Origin: Streptomyces venezuelae ATCC 10712
Lineage (GTDB): Bacteria > Actinomycetota > Actinomycetes > Streptomycetales > Streptomycetaceae
NCBI RefSeq assembly: GCF_008639165.1
Contig: NZ_CP029197.1
Coordinates: forward strand, 7,630,001 to 7,694,000
Direction of reading: 5' to 3'
Length of the DNA: 64,000 bases
The notes beneath the pieces are model-generated. The model was not told the DNA's origin, did no database searches, and worked only from the letters and a program-made list of their open reading frames with translations. Numbering within the stretch: position 1 is the first letter of the stretch; each line of letters opens with the position of its first letter. Of the stretch, positions 1-8,150 are shown piece by piece. The position numbers and the translations under genes were made by a program.

Positions 1-621
1 GCCCCGCTCGATCCGGACGCCCGCCGCGTCGAGGAGGGCCGCCTCGTGCTCCGACGGCTCGGCGGAGGTGTGCAGGAACAGGGTCACGTCCTTCGACCAG
101 TGCGCGACCATCAGCGCCTGGTGCGCGGGCATCGTCGGGTGCGCGATGACGCCGAAGGCCTGGTCGCGGACCTCCCAGCCGTGGCAGTACGGGCAGTGCA
201 GCACGTCCTTCCCCCACCGTTCGGCGAGGCCCTCGATCGGGGGCAGCTCGTCGACGAGCCCGGTGGTGACGACGAGCCGCCGCGCGGCGACGGTGTCCCC
301 GTCCGCGAGGGTCAGGACGAACCCGCCCCGCCCGTCGGGTGCGGCGCCCGTCACCTCCCCGGTCCGCAGCTCCACCCCGTATCCGGCGACCTCGGCCCGT
401 CCGGCGGCCAGGTAGTCCGCCGGGCTCATGCCGTCCCGGGTCAGCACGCCCTGCATGTGCGCGGCGGGCGCGTTGCGCGGCCGGCCGGCGTCGACGACCA
501 GGGTCCGGCGGCGTGCCCGGCCGAGGACCAGGGCGGCGCTGAGCCCGGCGGCGCCACCGCCGACGACCACGGCCTCGTACGCGTTCTCTCGATCTGCGTG
601 ATGTGTGTGGTGTGCGTTCAT
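1..621 (-). CDS. NAD(P)/FAD-dependent oxidoreductase, thioredoxin-reductase-like (3' end outside window)
   Basis: Only the first 207 codons lie in the window; the C-terminus runs off the left edge. The protein starts with a His-rich leader (MNAHHTHHADREN) and then has a Rossmann FAD-binding motif, VVVGGGAAGLSAAL, near residues 18-31. A CPYCHGWE motif near residue 145 is the redox-active CxxC of the low-molecular-weight thioredoxin reductase superfamily, in the variant common in actinobacterial flavoproteins that are not true TrxB. It probably passes electrons from NAD(P)H through FAD to a disulfide or small-molecule acceptor in the cytosol. It is divergent from the XRE-cupin regulator gene, which is a plausible controller. 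The start is the ATG at 621. The family is clear; the substrate is unknown. Confidence 0.85.
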   Translation of the reverse strand, partial: MNAHHTHHADRENAYEAVVVGGGAAGLSAALVLGRARRRTLVVDAGRPRNAPAAHMQGVLTRDGMSPADYLAAGRAEVAGYGVELRTGEVTGAAPDGRGGFVLTLADGDTVAARRLVVTTGLVDELPPIEGLAERWGKDVLHCPYCHGWEVRDQAFGVIAHPTMPAHQALMVAHWSKDVTLFLHTSAEPSEHEAALLDAAGVRIERG

Positions 622-645
622 GGGGCGAGCGTCGCCCGAGCCCGC

Positions 646-684
646 GAAACGAGCAAGCATCGTTGCCGTTTCTGCAAAACTGCA
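646..684. promoter_or_regulatory. Inverted repeat between the divergent flavoprotein and XRE-cupin genes
   Basis: Bases 646-672 form an inverted repeat: GAAACGAGCAA, then a 6-base gap, then TTGCCGTTTC (arms match apart from one bulged base). It is followed by TGCAAAACTGCA at 673-684. The site fills most of the short gap between two divergent genes, so it is a plausible operator for the XRE-cupin protein. Which protein binds it is inferred. Confidence 0.45.
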
Positions 685-687
685 CGT

Positions 688-1284
688 ATGACCGAAGAAA
701 AAGACGATCGCATCGACGCCGTACTGAACGAGGTCGGCCCCCGGCTCCGCCGGGTCCGCCGCGACCGCGGGGTGACCCTCGCCGAGCTCTCCGCGACCAC
801 CGGCATCTCCGTGAGCACCCTCTCCCGGCTGGAGTCGGGGCAGCGCAAGCCCAGCCTTGAGCTGCTCCTGCCGCTCGCCCGCGCCCACCAGGTCCCGCTC
901 GACGAGCTGGTCGGCGCACCGCCGACCGGCGACCCACGGATCCGGGCGAAGCCGATCGTGCGGGACGGCCGCACGATGTACCCGCTGACCCGGCAGCCGG
1001 GCGGCCTCCAGGCGTACAAGGTGGTGCAGGAGAAGCCGCAGCAGGAGGAGCCTGAGCCGCGCGTCCACGAGGGCTACGAGTGGCTGTACGTGCTCTCCGG
1101 GAGGCTCCGGCTCGTCCTCGGCGAGCACGACGTCGTCCTCGGGGCCGGCGAGGCGGCCGAGTTCGACACGCGCGTCCCGCACTGGTTCGGACCGACGGCG
1201 GACGGCCCCGTGGAGTTCCTGAGCCTCTACGGCCCACAGGGGGAGCGGATGCACGTCAGGGCCCGCCCGAAGAAGTCCGGCTGA
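688..1284 (+). CDS. XRE-family transcriptional regulator with C-terminal cupin sensor domain
   Basis: 198 residues. An N-terminal HTH_3/XRE domain spans about residues 15-72, with the pattern GVTLAELSATTGISVSTLSR. A small double-stranded beta-helix (cupin_2) spans about residues 115-190, recognisable by the YEWLYVLSGRLRL and VPHWFGP segments. This HTH plus cupin arrangement is typical of regulators that sense a small metabolite through the cupin barrel. The start is the ATG at 688; upstream in-frame codons overlap the divergent promoter and look non-coding. The gene is divergent from the thioredoxin-reductase-like flavoprotein, so control of that gene and of itself is likely. The ligand cannot be read from the sequence. 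Confidence 0.9.
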   Translation: MTEEKDDRIDAVLNEVGPRLRRVRRDRGVTLAELSATTGISVSTLSRLESGQRKPSLELLLPLARAHQVPLDELVGAPPTGDPRIRAKPIVRDGRTMYPLTRQPGGLQAYKVVQEKPQQEEPEPRVHEGYEWLYVLSGRLRLVLGEHDVVLGAGEAAEFDTRVPHWFGPTADGPVEFLSLYGPQGERMHVRARPKKSG

Positions 1285-1301
1285 GCGGTTCCCCTCGCAT
1301 C

Positions 1302-1336
1302 AAGCGACCGCTTAGTATGCAACCGACCGCTCGGTA
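1302..1336. promoter_or_regulatory. Two tandem palindromic operators, 19-bp period
   Basis: AAGCGACCGCTTAGTA (1302-1317) and AACCGACCGCTCGGTA (1321-1336) are two related 16-mers spaced 19 bp apart. Each is built on a palindrome: AAGCG/CGCTT and ACCGA/TCGGT. They sit just upstream of the Shine-Dalgarno sequence of the oxidoreductase/acyl-CoA dehydrogenase operon. The shape and CCGACCGNTCGG core resemble TetR-family operators of actinobacterial acyl-CoA metabolism. No TetR gene is adjacent, so the regulator would act from elsewhere. Confidence 0.5.
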
Positions 1337-1352
1337 CGGAGGAGGCTTCCGG

Positions 1353-2321
1353 ATGCAGGCATGGCGTGTGTACGAGAACGGGGAACCGCGCGCGGTGATG
1401 CGCCGCGAGGAGGTGGCCCCGCCCGCGCCCGGCGACGGCCAGGTCCTCCTCAAGGTGCGCGCCGCCAACGTCAACTTCCCCGACGCGCTGCTCTGCCGCG
1501 GCCACTACCAGGTGCGCCCCCCGCTGCCCTTCACCCCCGGCGTCGAGGTCTGCGCCGAGACCGAGGACGGCCGCCGGGTCGTCACCACCGCCGCCCTCCC
1601 GCACGGCGGCTTCGCCGAGTACCTCCTCGCCGACGCCGCCGGCCTGCTGCCCGCCCCCGAGTCGCTCGACGACGCCGAGGCCGCCGCGCTCCACATCGGC
1701 TACCAGACCGGCTGGTTCGGACTGCACCGCCGCGCCGCCCTCCAGGAGGGCGAGACCCTCCTCGTCCACGCCGCGGCCGGCGGCGTCGGCAGCGCCGCCG
1801 TCCAGCTCGGCAAGGCCGCCGGCGCCACCGTGATCGGGGTCGTCGGCGGACCGGCGAAGGCCGCCGTCGCCCGCGCGCTGGGCTGCGACGTGGTGATCGA
1901 CCGGCGCTCCGAGGACGTCGTCGCCGCCGTCAAGGCCGCGACCGGCGGCCGCGGCGCCGACGTGATCTACGACCCGGTCGGCGGCGAGGCCTACCAGCAG
2001 TCCGCCAAGTGCGTCGCCTTCGAGGGCCGGATCGTCGTCGTCGGCTTCGCCAGCGGCACCGTCCCGGCGCCCGCCCTCAACCACGCCCTGGTGAAGAACT
2101 ACTCGGTCCTCGGCCTCCACTGGGGCCTCTACGCCGCGAAGGACCCGGCCTCGATCGGCCGCTGCCACGAGACCCTCACCGCCCTCGCGGCCAAGGGCCT
2201 GATCAAACCCCTGATCGGCGAGCGCGTCCCGTTCGCGGGCGCGGCCGACGCCGTCCAGCGGGTCGCCGACGGCACCACCACCGGCCGCCTGGTCGTCCTC
2301 CCGGAAGGAGCCCGCGCATGA
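1353..2321 (+). CDS. NADPH:quinone oxidoreductase, zinc-free MDR family
   Basis: 322 residues, a normal length for the quinone oxidoreductase branch of the medium-chain dehydrogenase/reductase superfamily. An N-terminal GroES-like domain covers about residues 1-125, followed by a Rossmann domain with the glycine-rich HAAAGGVGSAAVQL motif. The cysteine and histidine ligands of zinc-dependent alcohol dehydrogenases are missing. The start is the ATG at 1353, preceded by GGAGG at 1339-1343. The stop codon overlaps the start of the next gene (ATGA), so it is co-translated with two acyl-CoA dehydrogenases. That context suggests reduction of an enoyl or quinone intermediate in breakdown of an acyl-CoA, but the substrate is inferred. 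Confidence 0.88.
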   Translation: MQAWRVYENGEPRAVMRREEVAPPAPGDGQVLLKVRAANVNFPDALLCRGHYQVRPPLPFTPGVEVCAETEDGRRVVTTAALPHGGFAEYLLADAAGLLPAPESLDDAEAAALHIGYQTGWFGLHRRAALQEGETLLVHAAAGGVGSAAVQLGKAAGATVIGVVGGPAKAAVARALGCDVVIDRRSEDVVAAVKAATGGRGADVIYDPVGGEAYQQSAKCVAFEGRIVVVGFASGTVPAPALNHALVKNYSVLGLHWGLYAAKDPASIGRCHETLTALAAKGLIKPLIGERVPFAGAADAVQRVADGTTTGRLVVLPEGARA

Positions 2322-3499
2322 CCGACGCCGAGGAACTCCGCGCACGCACCCGGACGTTGCTGGAGGAACACCCGCCCGCCACCACCGACCGCACCGACTT
2401 CCTGCGGGCCCGCTTCGACGCCGGACTCGCCTGGGTGCACTACCCGGTCGGCCTCGGCGGCCTCGACGCGCCCCGCGCGCTCCAGAGCGTCGTCGACGCC
2501 GAACTCGCCGCCGCGGGCGCCCCCGACAACGATCCGCGCAAGATCGGCATCGGCCTCGGCATGGCCGCCCCCACCGTCCTCGCCCACGGCTCCGACGAGG
2601 TGAAGCGGCGCTTCCTCCGCCCGCTCTGGGTCGGCGAGGAGGTCTGGTGCCAGCTCTTCAGCGAGCCCGGCGCGGGCTCCGACCTGGCCGCGCTCGCCAC
2701 CCGGGCCGTCCGCGACGGCGAGGACTGGGTCGTCGACGGACAGAAGGTGTGGACCTCCAGCGCCCACACCGCCCGCTGGGCCATCCTCATCGCCCGCACC
2801 GACCCGGACGCCCCCAAGCACCGGGGCATCACCTACTTCGTCTGCGACATGACCGACCCCGGCGTGGAGGTCAGGCCGCTGCGCCAGATCACCGGCGAGG
2901 CCGAGTTCAACGAGGTCTTCCTGACCGGCGTCCGCATCCCCGACGCCCACCGCCTCGGCGAGGTCGGCGACGGCTGGCGGGTCGCCCAGACCACCCTCAT
3001 GAACGAGCGGGTCTCCATCGGCGGCTCCCGCATCCCCCGCGAGGGCGGCATGATCGGGAAGGCCGCCACGACCTGGCGCGAGCGCCCCGAACTGCGCACC
3101 CACGAGCTGCACCGCCGGCTGCTCGACCACTGGGTCGACGCCGAGGTGGCCAGGCTCGCCGGCGAGCGGCTCCGCCAGCAGCTCGTCGCGGGCCGCCCCG
3201 GCCCCGAGGGCAGCGCCATGAAGCTCGCCTTCGCCCGCCTCAACCAGGCCATCAGCGGCCTGGAGGTCGAACTCCTCGGTGACGAGGGCCTGTTGTACGG
3301 CGAGTGGGAGATGCGCCGCCCCAACCTGGTCGACTTCACCGGCCGCGACGCCGGATACCGCTATCTGCGGTCCAAGGGCAACTCGATCGAGGGCGGCACC
3401 AGCGAGGTGCTGCTCAACATCGTCGCCGAGCGGGTCCTCGGCCTGCCGCCCGAGCCCCGTAACGACAAGGACGTCGCCTGGAAGGACCTCGCCCGATGA
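2318..3499 (+). CDS. Acyl-CoA dehydrogenase, subunit 1 of a pair
   Basis: 393 residues, cytosolic. It has the family's FAD-contact segment (WCQLFSEPGAGSDLA), the beta-sheet domain (DGQKVWTSSAH) and a C-terminal helical domain ending in GNSIEGGTSEVLLNIVAERV, typical of acyl-CoA dehydrogenases. It catalyses alpha,beta-desaturation of an acyl-CoA with FAD as oxidant. It overlaps its neighbours by 4 bp on both sides. A second, shorter acyl-CoA dehydrogenase follows directly. Such pairs in actinobacteria (for example the steroid-degradation ChsE1-ChsE2 type) often form alpha2beta2 heterotetramers. Whether this pair does so, and on which substrate, is inference. Confidence 0.9.
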   Translation: MTDAEELRARTRTLLEEHPPATTDRTDFLRARFDAGLAWVHYPVGLGGLDAPRALQSVVDAELAAAGAPDNDPRKIGIGLGMAAPTVLAHGSDEVKRRFLRPLWVGEEVWCQLFSEPGAGSDLAALATRAVRDGEDWVVDGQKVWTSSAHTARWAILIARTDPDAPKHRGITYFVCDMTDPGVEVRPLRQITGEAEFNEVFLTGVRIPDAHRLGEVGDGWRVAQTTLMNERVSIGGSRIPREGGMIGKAATTWRERPELRTHELHRRLLDHWVDAEVARLAGERLRQQLVAGRPGPEGSAMKLAFARLNQAISGLEVELLGDEGLLYGEWEMRRPNLVDFTGRDAGYRYLRSKGNSIEGGTSEVLLNIVAERVLGLPPEPRNDKDVAWKDLAR

Positions 3500-4593
3500 C
3501 CGAGCCTCTGCCGGAGCACCCCCTCGACCTCCTCTACTCCGAGACCGAGGAGGACCTGCGGGCCGCCGTCCGCGCCCTGCTCACCGACCGGGCCGGCCAT
3601 CAGGTCCTGCTCGACCGGATCGAGACCGAAAGCCCGTACGCCCCCGGCCTGTGGAAGTCCCTCGCGGCCGACATCGGCGCCGCGGGACTCCTCGTCCCCG
3701 AGAAGCTCGGCGGCCAGGGCGCGAGCCACCGGGAGACCGCCGTCGTCCTGGAGGAACTCGGCCGTGCGGTCACCCCGCTGCCGTACCTCTCCAGCGCGGT
3801 GGTGGCCACCGAGACGCTGCTCGACCTGGCGGACGGGAGCGAGGCGGCGGCCGGACTGCTCGCGGAGCTGGCGGGCGGCCGGACGGTGGCCGTCCTCGCC
3901 GTACCCCTGTCGACGGCGCCCGGGGCGGAGTTCCCGCTCACCGGCCCGGTCCCCGCGGTGGCCGACGCCCCCGCCGCCGACGTGTTCCTCGTGCCCCGCG
4001 CCGACGGTCTGTACGCCGTGCCCGCCGCGGAGGCGACGGTCGAGCCGCAGACTCCGCTCGACCTCACCCGCCCGCTGGCCAGGGTCACCGCCTCCGTCGG
4101 CGGCACCCGGCTCGCGGGCCCCGACGCGGCCCGTACGGCGGTCCGGCGAGGACTGCTCTCCGGGGCCGGGCTCCTCGCCTCCGAACAGCTCGGCCTCGCC
4201 GAGTGGTGCCTGGAGGAGACCGTCCGGTACACCCGGGAGCGCCACCAGTTCAACCGGCCGGTCGGCTCCTTCCAGGCCCTCAAGCACCGCATGGCCCAGC
4301 TCTGGCTGGATCTCGTGGGCGCCAGGGCCGCGGCCCGCGCGGCCGCCGACGCCCTGGCCACCGGCAGCCCGGACGCCCCGCTGCTGGTGGCCGTCGCCCA
4401 GGCCTACTGCTCGAAGACGGCCGTCCGGGCCGCCGAGGAGTGCGTGCAGCTGCACGGCGGGATCGGGATGACCTGGGAACACCCCGCGCACCTGGCGCTC
4501 AAGCGGGCCAAGTCCGACCAGATCGCCCTGGGGGCGACGGGGCGGCACCAGGACGCGATCGCCGCCCTGGTGGGCCTAGAGCCGCCGCTGTAG
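3496..4593 (+). CDS. Acyl-CoA dehydrogenase, subunit 2 of a pair
   Basis: 365 residues, slightly shorter than homotetrameric acyl-CoA dehydrogenases. The C-terminal domain has RHQFNRPVGSFQALKHRMA and the ECVQLHGGIGMTWEHPAHL segment, where the family places its flavin-contact and catalytic-base region. The N-terminal half is more diverged. The start overlaps the stop of subunit 1 (ATGA). Its direct partnership with the preceding gene fits a heteromeric dehydrogenase in which the two chains share the active sites. It is the last gene of the operon; an AT-richer gap with the importer's control region follows. Confidence 0.87.
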   Translation: MTEPLPEHPLDLLYSETEEDLRAAVRALLTDRAGHQVLLDRIETESPYAPGLWKSLAADIGAAGLLVPEKLGGQGASHRETAVVLEELGRAVTPLPYLSSAVVATETLLDLADGSEAAAGLLAELAGGRTVAVLAVPLSTAPGAEFPLTGPVPAVADAPAADVFLVPRADGLYAVPAAEATVEPQTPLDLTRPLARVTASVGGTRLAGPDAARTAVRRGLLSGAGLLASEQLGLAEWCLEETVRYTRERHQFNRPVGSFQALKHRMAQLWLDLVGARAAARAAADALATGSPDAPLLVAVAQAYCSKTAVRAAEECVQLHGGIGMTWEHPAHLALKRAKSDQIALGATGRHQDAIAALVGLEPPL

Positions 4594-4666
4594 CCGGACC
4601 GGTCGGAGCCCCTGAGCCCCGATGTAAGGGGCCTCTGTGTCCGCACCCCTTTACATACTGTTTAAT

Positions 4667-4682
4667 TGCATGCTGTTCGCAA
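4667..4682. promoter_or_regulatory. Nur-box-like operator upstream of the nickel-type importer
   Basis: TGCAT-GCTGT-TCGCAA follows the published Streptomyces Nur box layout (tGCaa, 5-base spacer, ttGCAA) with two core mismatches. It lies in a clearly AT-richer patch (about 4650-4700), 34 bp before the start of the binding-protein gene. Nur is the nickel-responsive Fur-family repressor, and in S. coelicolor it represses nikABCDE. The site therefore supports both the nickel assignment and repression at high nickel. Confidence 0.6.
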
Positions 4683-4715
4683 TAACAGTTGATCTCCAAA
4701 AGGGGTGTGGACACG

Positions 4716-6332
4716 ATGACCGCCCGTCTCCTCCGCGGCACGGCCGCCGCGACGCTCGCGGGGGCCCTCGCCCTCACCGCGGCGGCCTGCTCGAACCCCG
4801 GCTCCACCGCCGGGGCCTCCGGCGGACCCAAGGATTCCGCGGTCGTCGGCATCGCCTACGAGCCCGAGACCCTCAGCCCCCTCCTCGGCTACGGCAAGGA
4901 CGGCAACTCCAAGATCTTCGACGGGCTGCTCGCCTTCGACGCCGACATGAAGCTCAAGCCCGCCCTCGCGAGCAAGCTGCCCCACATCAGCGCGGACGGC
5001 CTCACCTACACGTACACCCTCCGCGACGGCGTCACCTTCAGCGACGGCGCCCCCTTCACGGCCAAGGACGTCGTCTTCACCTACCGGACGATCCTCGACC
5101 CCAGGACGAACAACGCCTCCCGCACCGAGCTCGACGCCCTCAAGAGCGTCGAAGCCGTCGGCGACGACACCGTCGTCTTCCACCTCAAGTACCCCTACGC
5201 GCCCTTCGCCCAGCGCACCGTCCAGGCCATCGCCCCCGAACACATCGCGGCGAAGCAGGACGTCAACACCGGCCCCTTCACCAGCAAGCCGATCGGCACC
5301 GGCCCCTACGTCCTCACCGGCTGGTCCAAGGGTGAGAAGCTCAGCTTCAAGGCCAACCCGACCTACTGGAACGGCGCCCCCCAGGTGAAGAAGTTCACCA
5401 TGGCGGTCATCAAGGACGACGACGTGCGCGCCACCCGGCTCCGCGCCGGCGACCTCGACGGCGCGATCCTGCCGCCCAACCTGGCCGCCGGCTTCAAGGC
5501 CGACAAGGCCAAGAAGACCTGGACGGCGAAGACGTACGACTACCGCACCGTCACCCTCCCCACCCACCACCAGGTCGCCGGCGACACCGCCGTCCGCCGC
5601 GCCCTCGACATCGCCATCGACCGCCAGGCCATGGTCGACAAGATCCTCGAAGGCGCCGGCAAGCCCGCCTACGGCCCCGTCCCCACCGACAGCCCCTGGT
5701 TCGCCAAGGGCACCGAGCGCCGCCACGACCTCGCCGGCGCGCAGAAGATCCTCGACGAGGCGGGCTGGAAGCCCGGCCCCGACGGCATCCGCGTCAGGAA
5801 CGGCGTCCGCGCCGCCTTCCCGCTCTGGTACCTCTCCGGCGACAAGCTCCGCCAGGACCACGCCCTCGCCTACGCCTCCGACGCCAAGAAGGCCGGCATC
5901 GACATCACCGCCCAGGCCGGCACCTGGGAGGTCATCGAGCCCCGGATGAAGACCGACGCCGTCCTCGCCGGCGGCGGCGCGCCCGGCGACCCCGACTTCG
6001 ACCAGTACCTGCTCCTGAAGTCCGACCTCGCGGGCGACGGCTTCAACAACATGGCCTGGTACGACAACAAGACCGTCGACCGCGCCCTGGAGGACGGCCG
6101 GCGCACCGACGACCTCACGAAGCGCCGCGCCGCGTACGACACCGTCCAGCGCGAACTGGTGAAGAACCCCGGCTACACCTTCCTCACCCACATCGACCAC
6201 CTCTACGTCGTCGACGACGCCTGGGACGGACCGAGCACCCAGACCGAACCGCACGACCACGGCCTCGCCTCCGGCCCCTGGTGGAACGTCGAGAGCTGGA
6301 AGCCCAAGAAGGCCGGGGCGACGCAGAAGTGA
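4716..6332 (+). CDS. nikA: Nickel/peptide-type ABC transporter substrate-binding lipoprotein
   Basis: 538 residues, SBP_bac_5 family (cluster C binding proteins for peptides and nickel). The N-terminus is a lipoprotein signal: an Arg-containing n-region, a hydrophobic stretch, and the lipobox LTAAAC with the acylated Cys near residue 24. The family signature around YTYTLRDGVTFSDGAPFTAKDV is present. The start is the ATG at 4716, with AAAAGGGG upstream; an earlier in-frame TTG lacks support. It is first of five overlapping genes coding a complete importer. Nickel rather than peptides is suggested by the Nur-like box directly upstream; the sequence alone would also allow a peptide transporter. 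Confidence 0.75.
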   Translation: MTARLLRGTAAATLAGALALTAAACSNPGSTAGASGGPKDSAVVGIAYEPETLSPLLGYGKDGNSKIFDGLLAFDADMKLKPALASKLPHISADGLTYTYTLRDGVTFSDGAPFTAKDVVFTYRTILDPRTNNASRTELDALKSVEAVGDDTVVFHLKYPYAPFAQRTVQAIAPEHIAAKQDVNTGPFTSKPIGTGPYVLTGWSKGEKLSFKANPTYWNGAPQVKKFTMAVIKDDDVRATRLRAGDLDGAILPPNLAAGFKADKAKKTWTAKTYDYRTVTLPTHHQVAGDTAVRRALDIAIDRQAMVDKILEGAGKPAYGPVPTDSPWFAKGTERRHDLAGAQKILDEAGWKPGPDGIRVRNGVRAAFPLWYLSGDKLRQDHALAYASDAKKAGIDITAQAGTWEVIEPRMKTDAVLAGGGAPGDPDFDQYLLLKSDLAGDGFNNMAWYDNKTVDRALEDGRRTDDLTKRRAAYDTVQRELVKNPGYTFLTHIDHLYVVDDAWDGPSTQTEPHDHGLASGPWWNVESWKPKKAGATQK

Positions 6333-7321
6333 CCCGCCGCCTCCCCTGGGGGGCCATGGCGCGGATGACGGGACGGCGTGCCCTGGCCGCCGTCCCCGTC
6401 CTCCTCGCCGTCACCCTGGCGGTGTTCGCCGTCGCCGAAGCCTCCCCCTTCGACCCCGTCAAGGCCTACGCCGGGACCGCCGGACTCACCGCCTCGCAGG
6501 AGAACCTCGACCAGCTCCGCGCCAACCTCGGCGTCGACCGGCCCCTCCTCACCCGCTGGTGGGAGTGGCTCACCGCCGCCCTCACCGGCGACCTCGGCGA
6601 CTCCGCCGTCATGCGCCGCCCCGTCGCCGAGGTCATCGGCGAGCGCCTCGGCTGGTCCGTCCTCCTCGCCGTCACCGCCTTCCTCGTCGCCATCGCCCTC
6701 GGCACCCTCCTCGGCGTCCTCGCCGGACGCCGCCGCGGCGGCCTCACCGACCGCGCCGTCAGCTCCGTCGCGTACACCCTGGAAGCCGCCCCCGCCTTCT
6801 GGCTCGGCCTCCTCGCCATCTGGTTCTTCGCGCTGAAGCTCGGCGCCCTGCCCGCCGGCGGACTCACCGACACCGCGAGTGACACCGTCACCCCCGACCA
6901 GGTCGCCCGTCACCTCGTGCTGCCCGCGCTCGTCCTCGGCATCTCCCAACTGCCCTGGTTCTTCCTGTACGTCCGCCAGGGCGTCGGCGACGCCCTCGAC
7001 GAGGACCCGGTGCGCGGCGCCCGCGCCCGCGGCCTGCGCGAACGCACCGTCCTCACCGGCCACGCCCTGCGCTCCGGAATGCTGCCCATGCTCACCCTCA
7101 TCGGCTCCCGCGTGCCCGAGCTCATCACCGGGGCCCTGCTCGTGGAGACCGTCTTCAGCTGGCCCGGCATCGCCGCCGCCACCGTCCAGGCCGCCACCTC
7201 CGTGGACTTCCCGCTGCTCGCCGCCCTCACGGTCCTCGCCACCGCCGCCGTGCTCCTCGGAAACCTCCTCTCCGACCTCCTGTACGGCCTCGCCGACCCG
7301 AGAGTGGGCTTCGATGGCTGA
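6329..7321 (+). CDS. nikB: Nickel/peptide-type ABC transporter permease 1
   Basis: 330 residues, DppB/NikB-like inner-membrane permease. The N-terminus enters the membrane at about residues 17-37 (LAAVPVLLAVTLAVFAVAEA), followed by an extracytoplasmic loop with LDQLRANLGVDRPLLTRWW, typical of the family. The cytoplasmic EAA loop reads VRGARARGLRERTVLTGHALR. I take the GTG at 6329, which overlaps the binding-protein stop (GTGA). An ATG at 6356 is a possible alternative. It forms the transmembrane channel with the next gene product. Confidence 0.78.
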   Translation: MTRRLPWGAMARMTGRRALAAVPVLLAVTLAVFAVAEASPFDPVKAYAGTAGLTASQENLDQLRANLGVDRPLLTRWWEWLTAALTGDLGDSAVMRRPVAEVIGERLGWSVLLAVTAFLVAIALGTLLGVLAGRRRGGLTDRAVSSVAYTLEAAPAFWLGLLAIWFFALKLGALPAGGLTDTASDTVTPDQVARHLVLPALVLGISQLPWFFLYVRQGVGDALDEDPVRGARARGLRERTVLTGHALRSGMLPMLTLIGSRVPELITGALLVETVFSWPGIAAATVQAATSVDFPLLAALTVLATAAVLLGNLLSDLLYGLADPRVGFDG

Positions 7322-8150
7322 CCCGCGCACCCACCGCCTGCGGCTGTGGAGCTCGGCCCTCGTCGTCGGCGTCGTCCTCCTCGCCGTCCTCGTCGTGCCC
7401 CCGCTCGTCCAGCTCGACGAACAGGCCGTCGACCTCTCCCGCAAGCTCCTCCCGCCGTCCTGGGACCACCCCTTCGGCACCGACGACCTCGGCCGCGACC
7501 TCCTGCTGCGCTGCGTCTACGGCCTGCGGATCTCCCTCCTCGTCGGCCTGGTCGCCGCGCTGGTCGCCACCGTCGTGGGCACCGCCGTCGGCGCGGCCGC
7601 CGGCGCGCTCGGCGGCTGGACCGACCGCACCCTCATGCGGCTCGTCGACGCCTTCTCCTCCGTGCCCCACCTGCTGCTCGGCATCTTCGTGGTCGCCCTC
7701 TTCCGGCCCGGCGTCTGGCCGGTGATCGCCTCCGTGGCCGTCACCCACTGGCTGTCCACCGCCCGGATCGTCCGCTCCGAGGTCCTCTCCCTGCGCACCC
7801 GGCCCTTCGTCGAGGCCGCGATCTCCGGCGGCGCCACCCGGTGGCGCGTCACCGTCCGCCACCTGCTGCCCGCGGTCCTGCCGCAGGCCGGCCTCGCCGC
7901 CGTCCTGATGGTCCCGCACGCCATGTGGCACGAGTCCGCGCTGTCCTTCCTCGGCCTCGGCCTCCCCAGCCACCAGGCGAGCCTCGGCAACCTCGTGCAG
8001 AACGCCCGCTCCTCCCTCCTCGCCGGACACGGCTGGCCCACTGTCTTCCCCGGCCTGCTCCTCATCGTCCCCACCCTCGCCATCGCCGGCCTCGCGGGCG
8101 TCTGGCGCGACCGTCTCAACCCCCGCCGCCGATCGGAGCTGATGCTGTGA
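7314..8150 (+). CDS. nikC: Nickel/peptide-type ABC transporter permease 2
   Basis: 278 residues, DppC/NikC-like permease. It has the conserved HPFGTDDLGRDLL motif after the first transmembrane helix, the EAA loop (VEAAISGGATRWRVTVRHLLP) and the late-family ESALSFLGLGLPSHQASLGN motif. The start is the ATG at 7314, 8 bp inside the end of the first permease gene. It pairs with that permease in the membrane. Confidence 0.8.
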   Translation: MADPRTHRLRLWSSALVVGVVLLAVLVVPPLVQLDEQAVDLSRKLLPPSWDHPFGTDDLGRDLLLRCVYGLRISLLVGLVAALVATVVGTAVGAAAGALGGWTDRTLMRLVDAFSSVPHLLLGIFVVALFRPGVWPVIASVAVTHWLSTARIVRSEVLSLRTRPFVEAAISGGATRWRVTVRHLLPAVLPQAGLAAVLMVPHAMWHESALSFLGLGLPSHQASLGNLVQNARSSLLAGHGWPTVFPGLLLIVPTLAIAGLAGVWRDRLNPRRRSELML

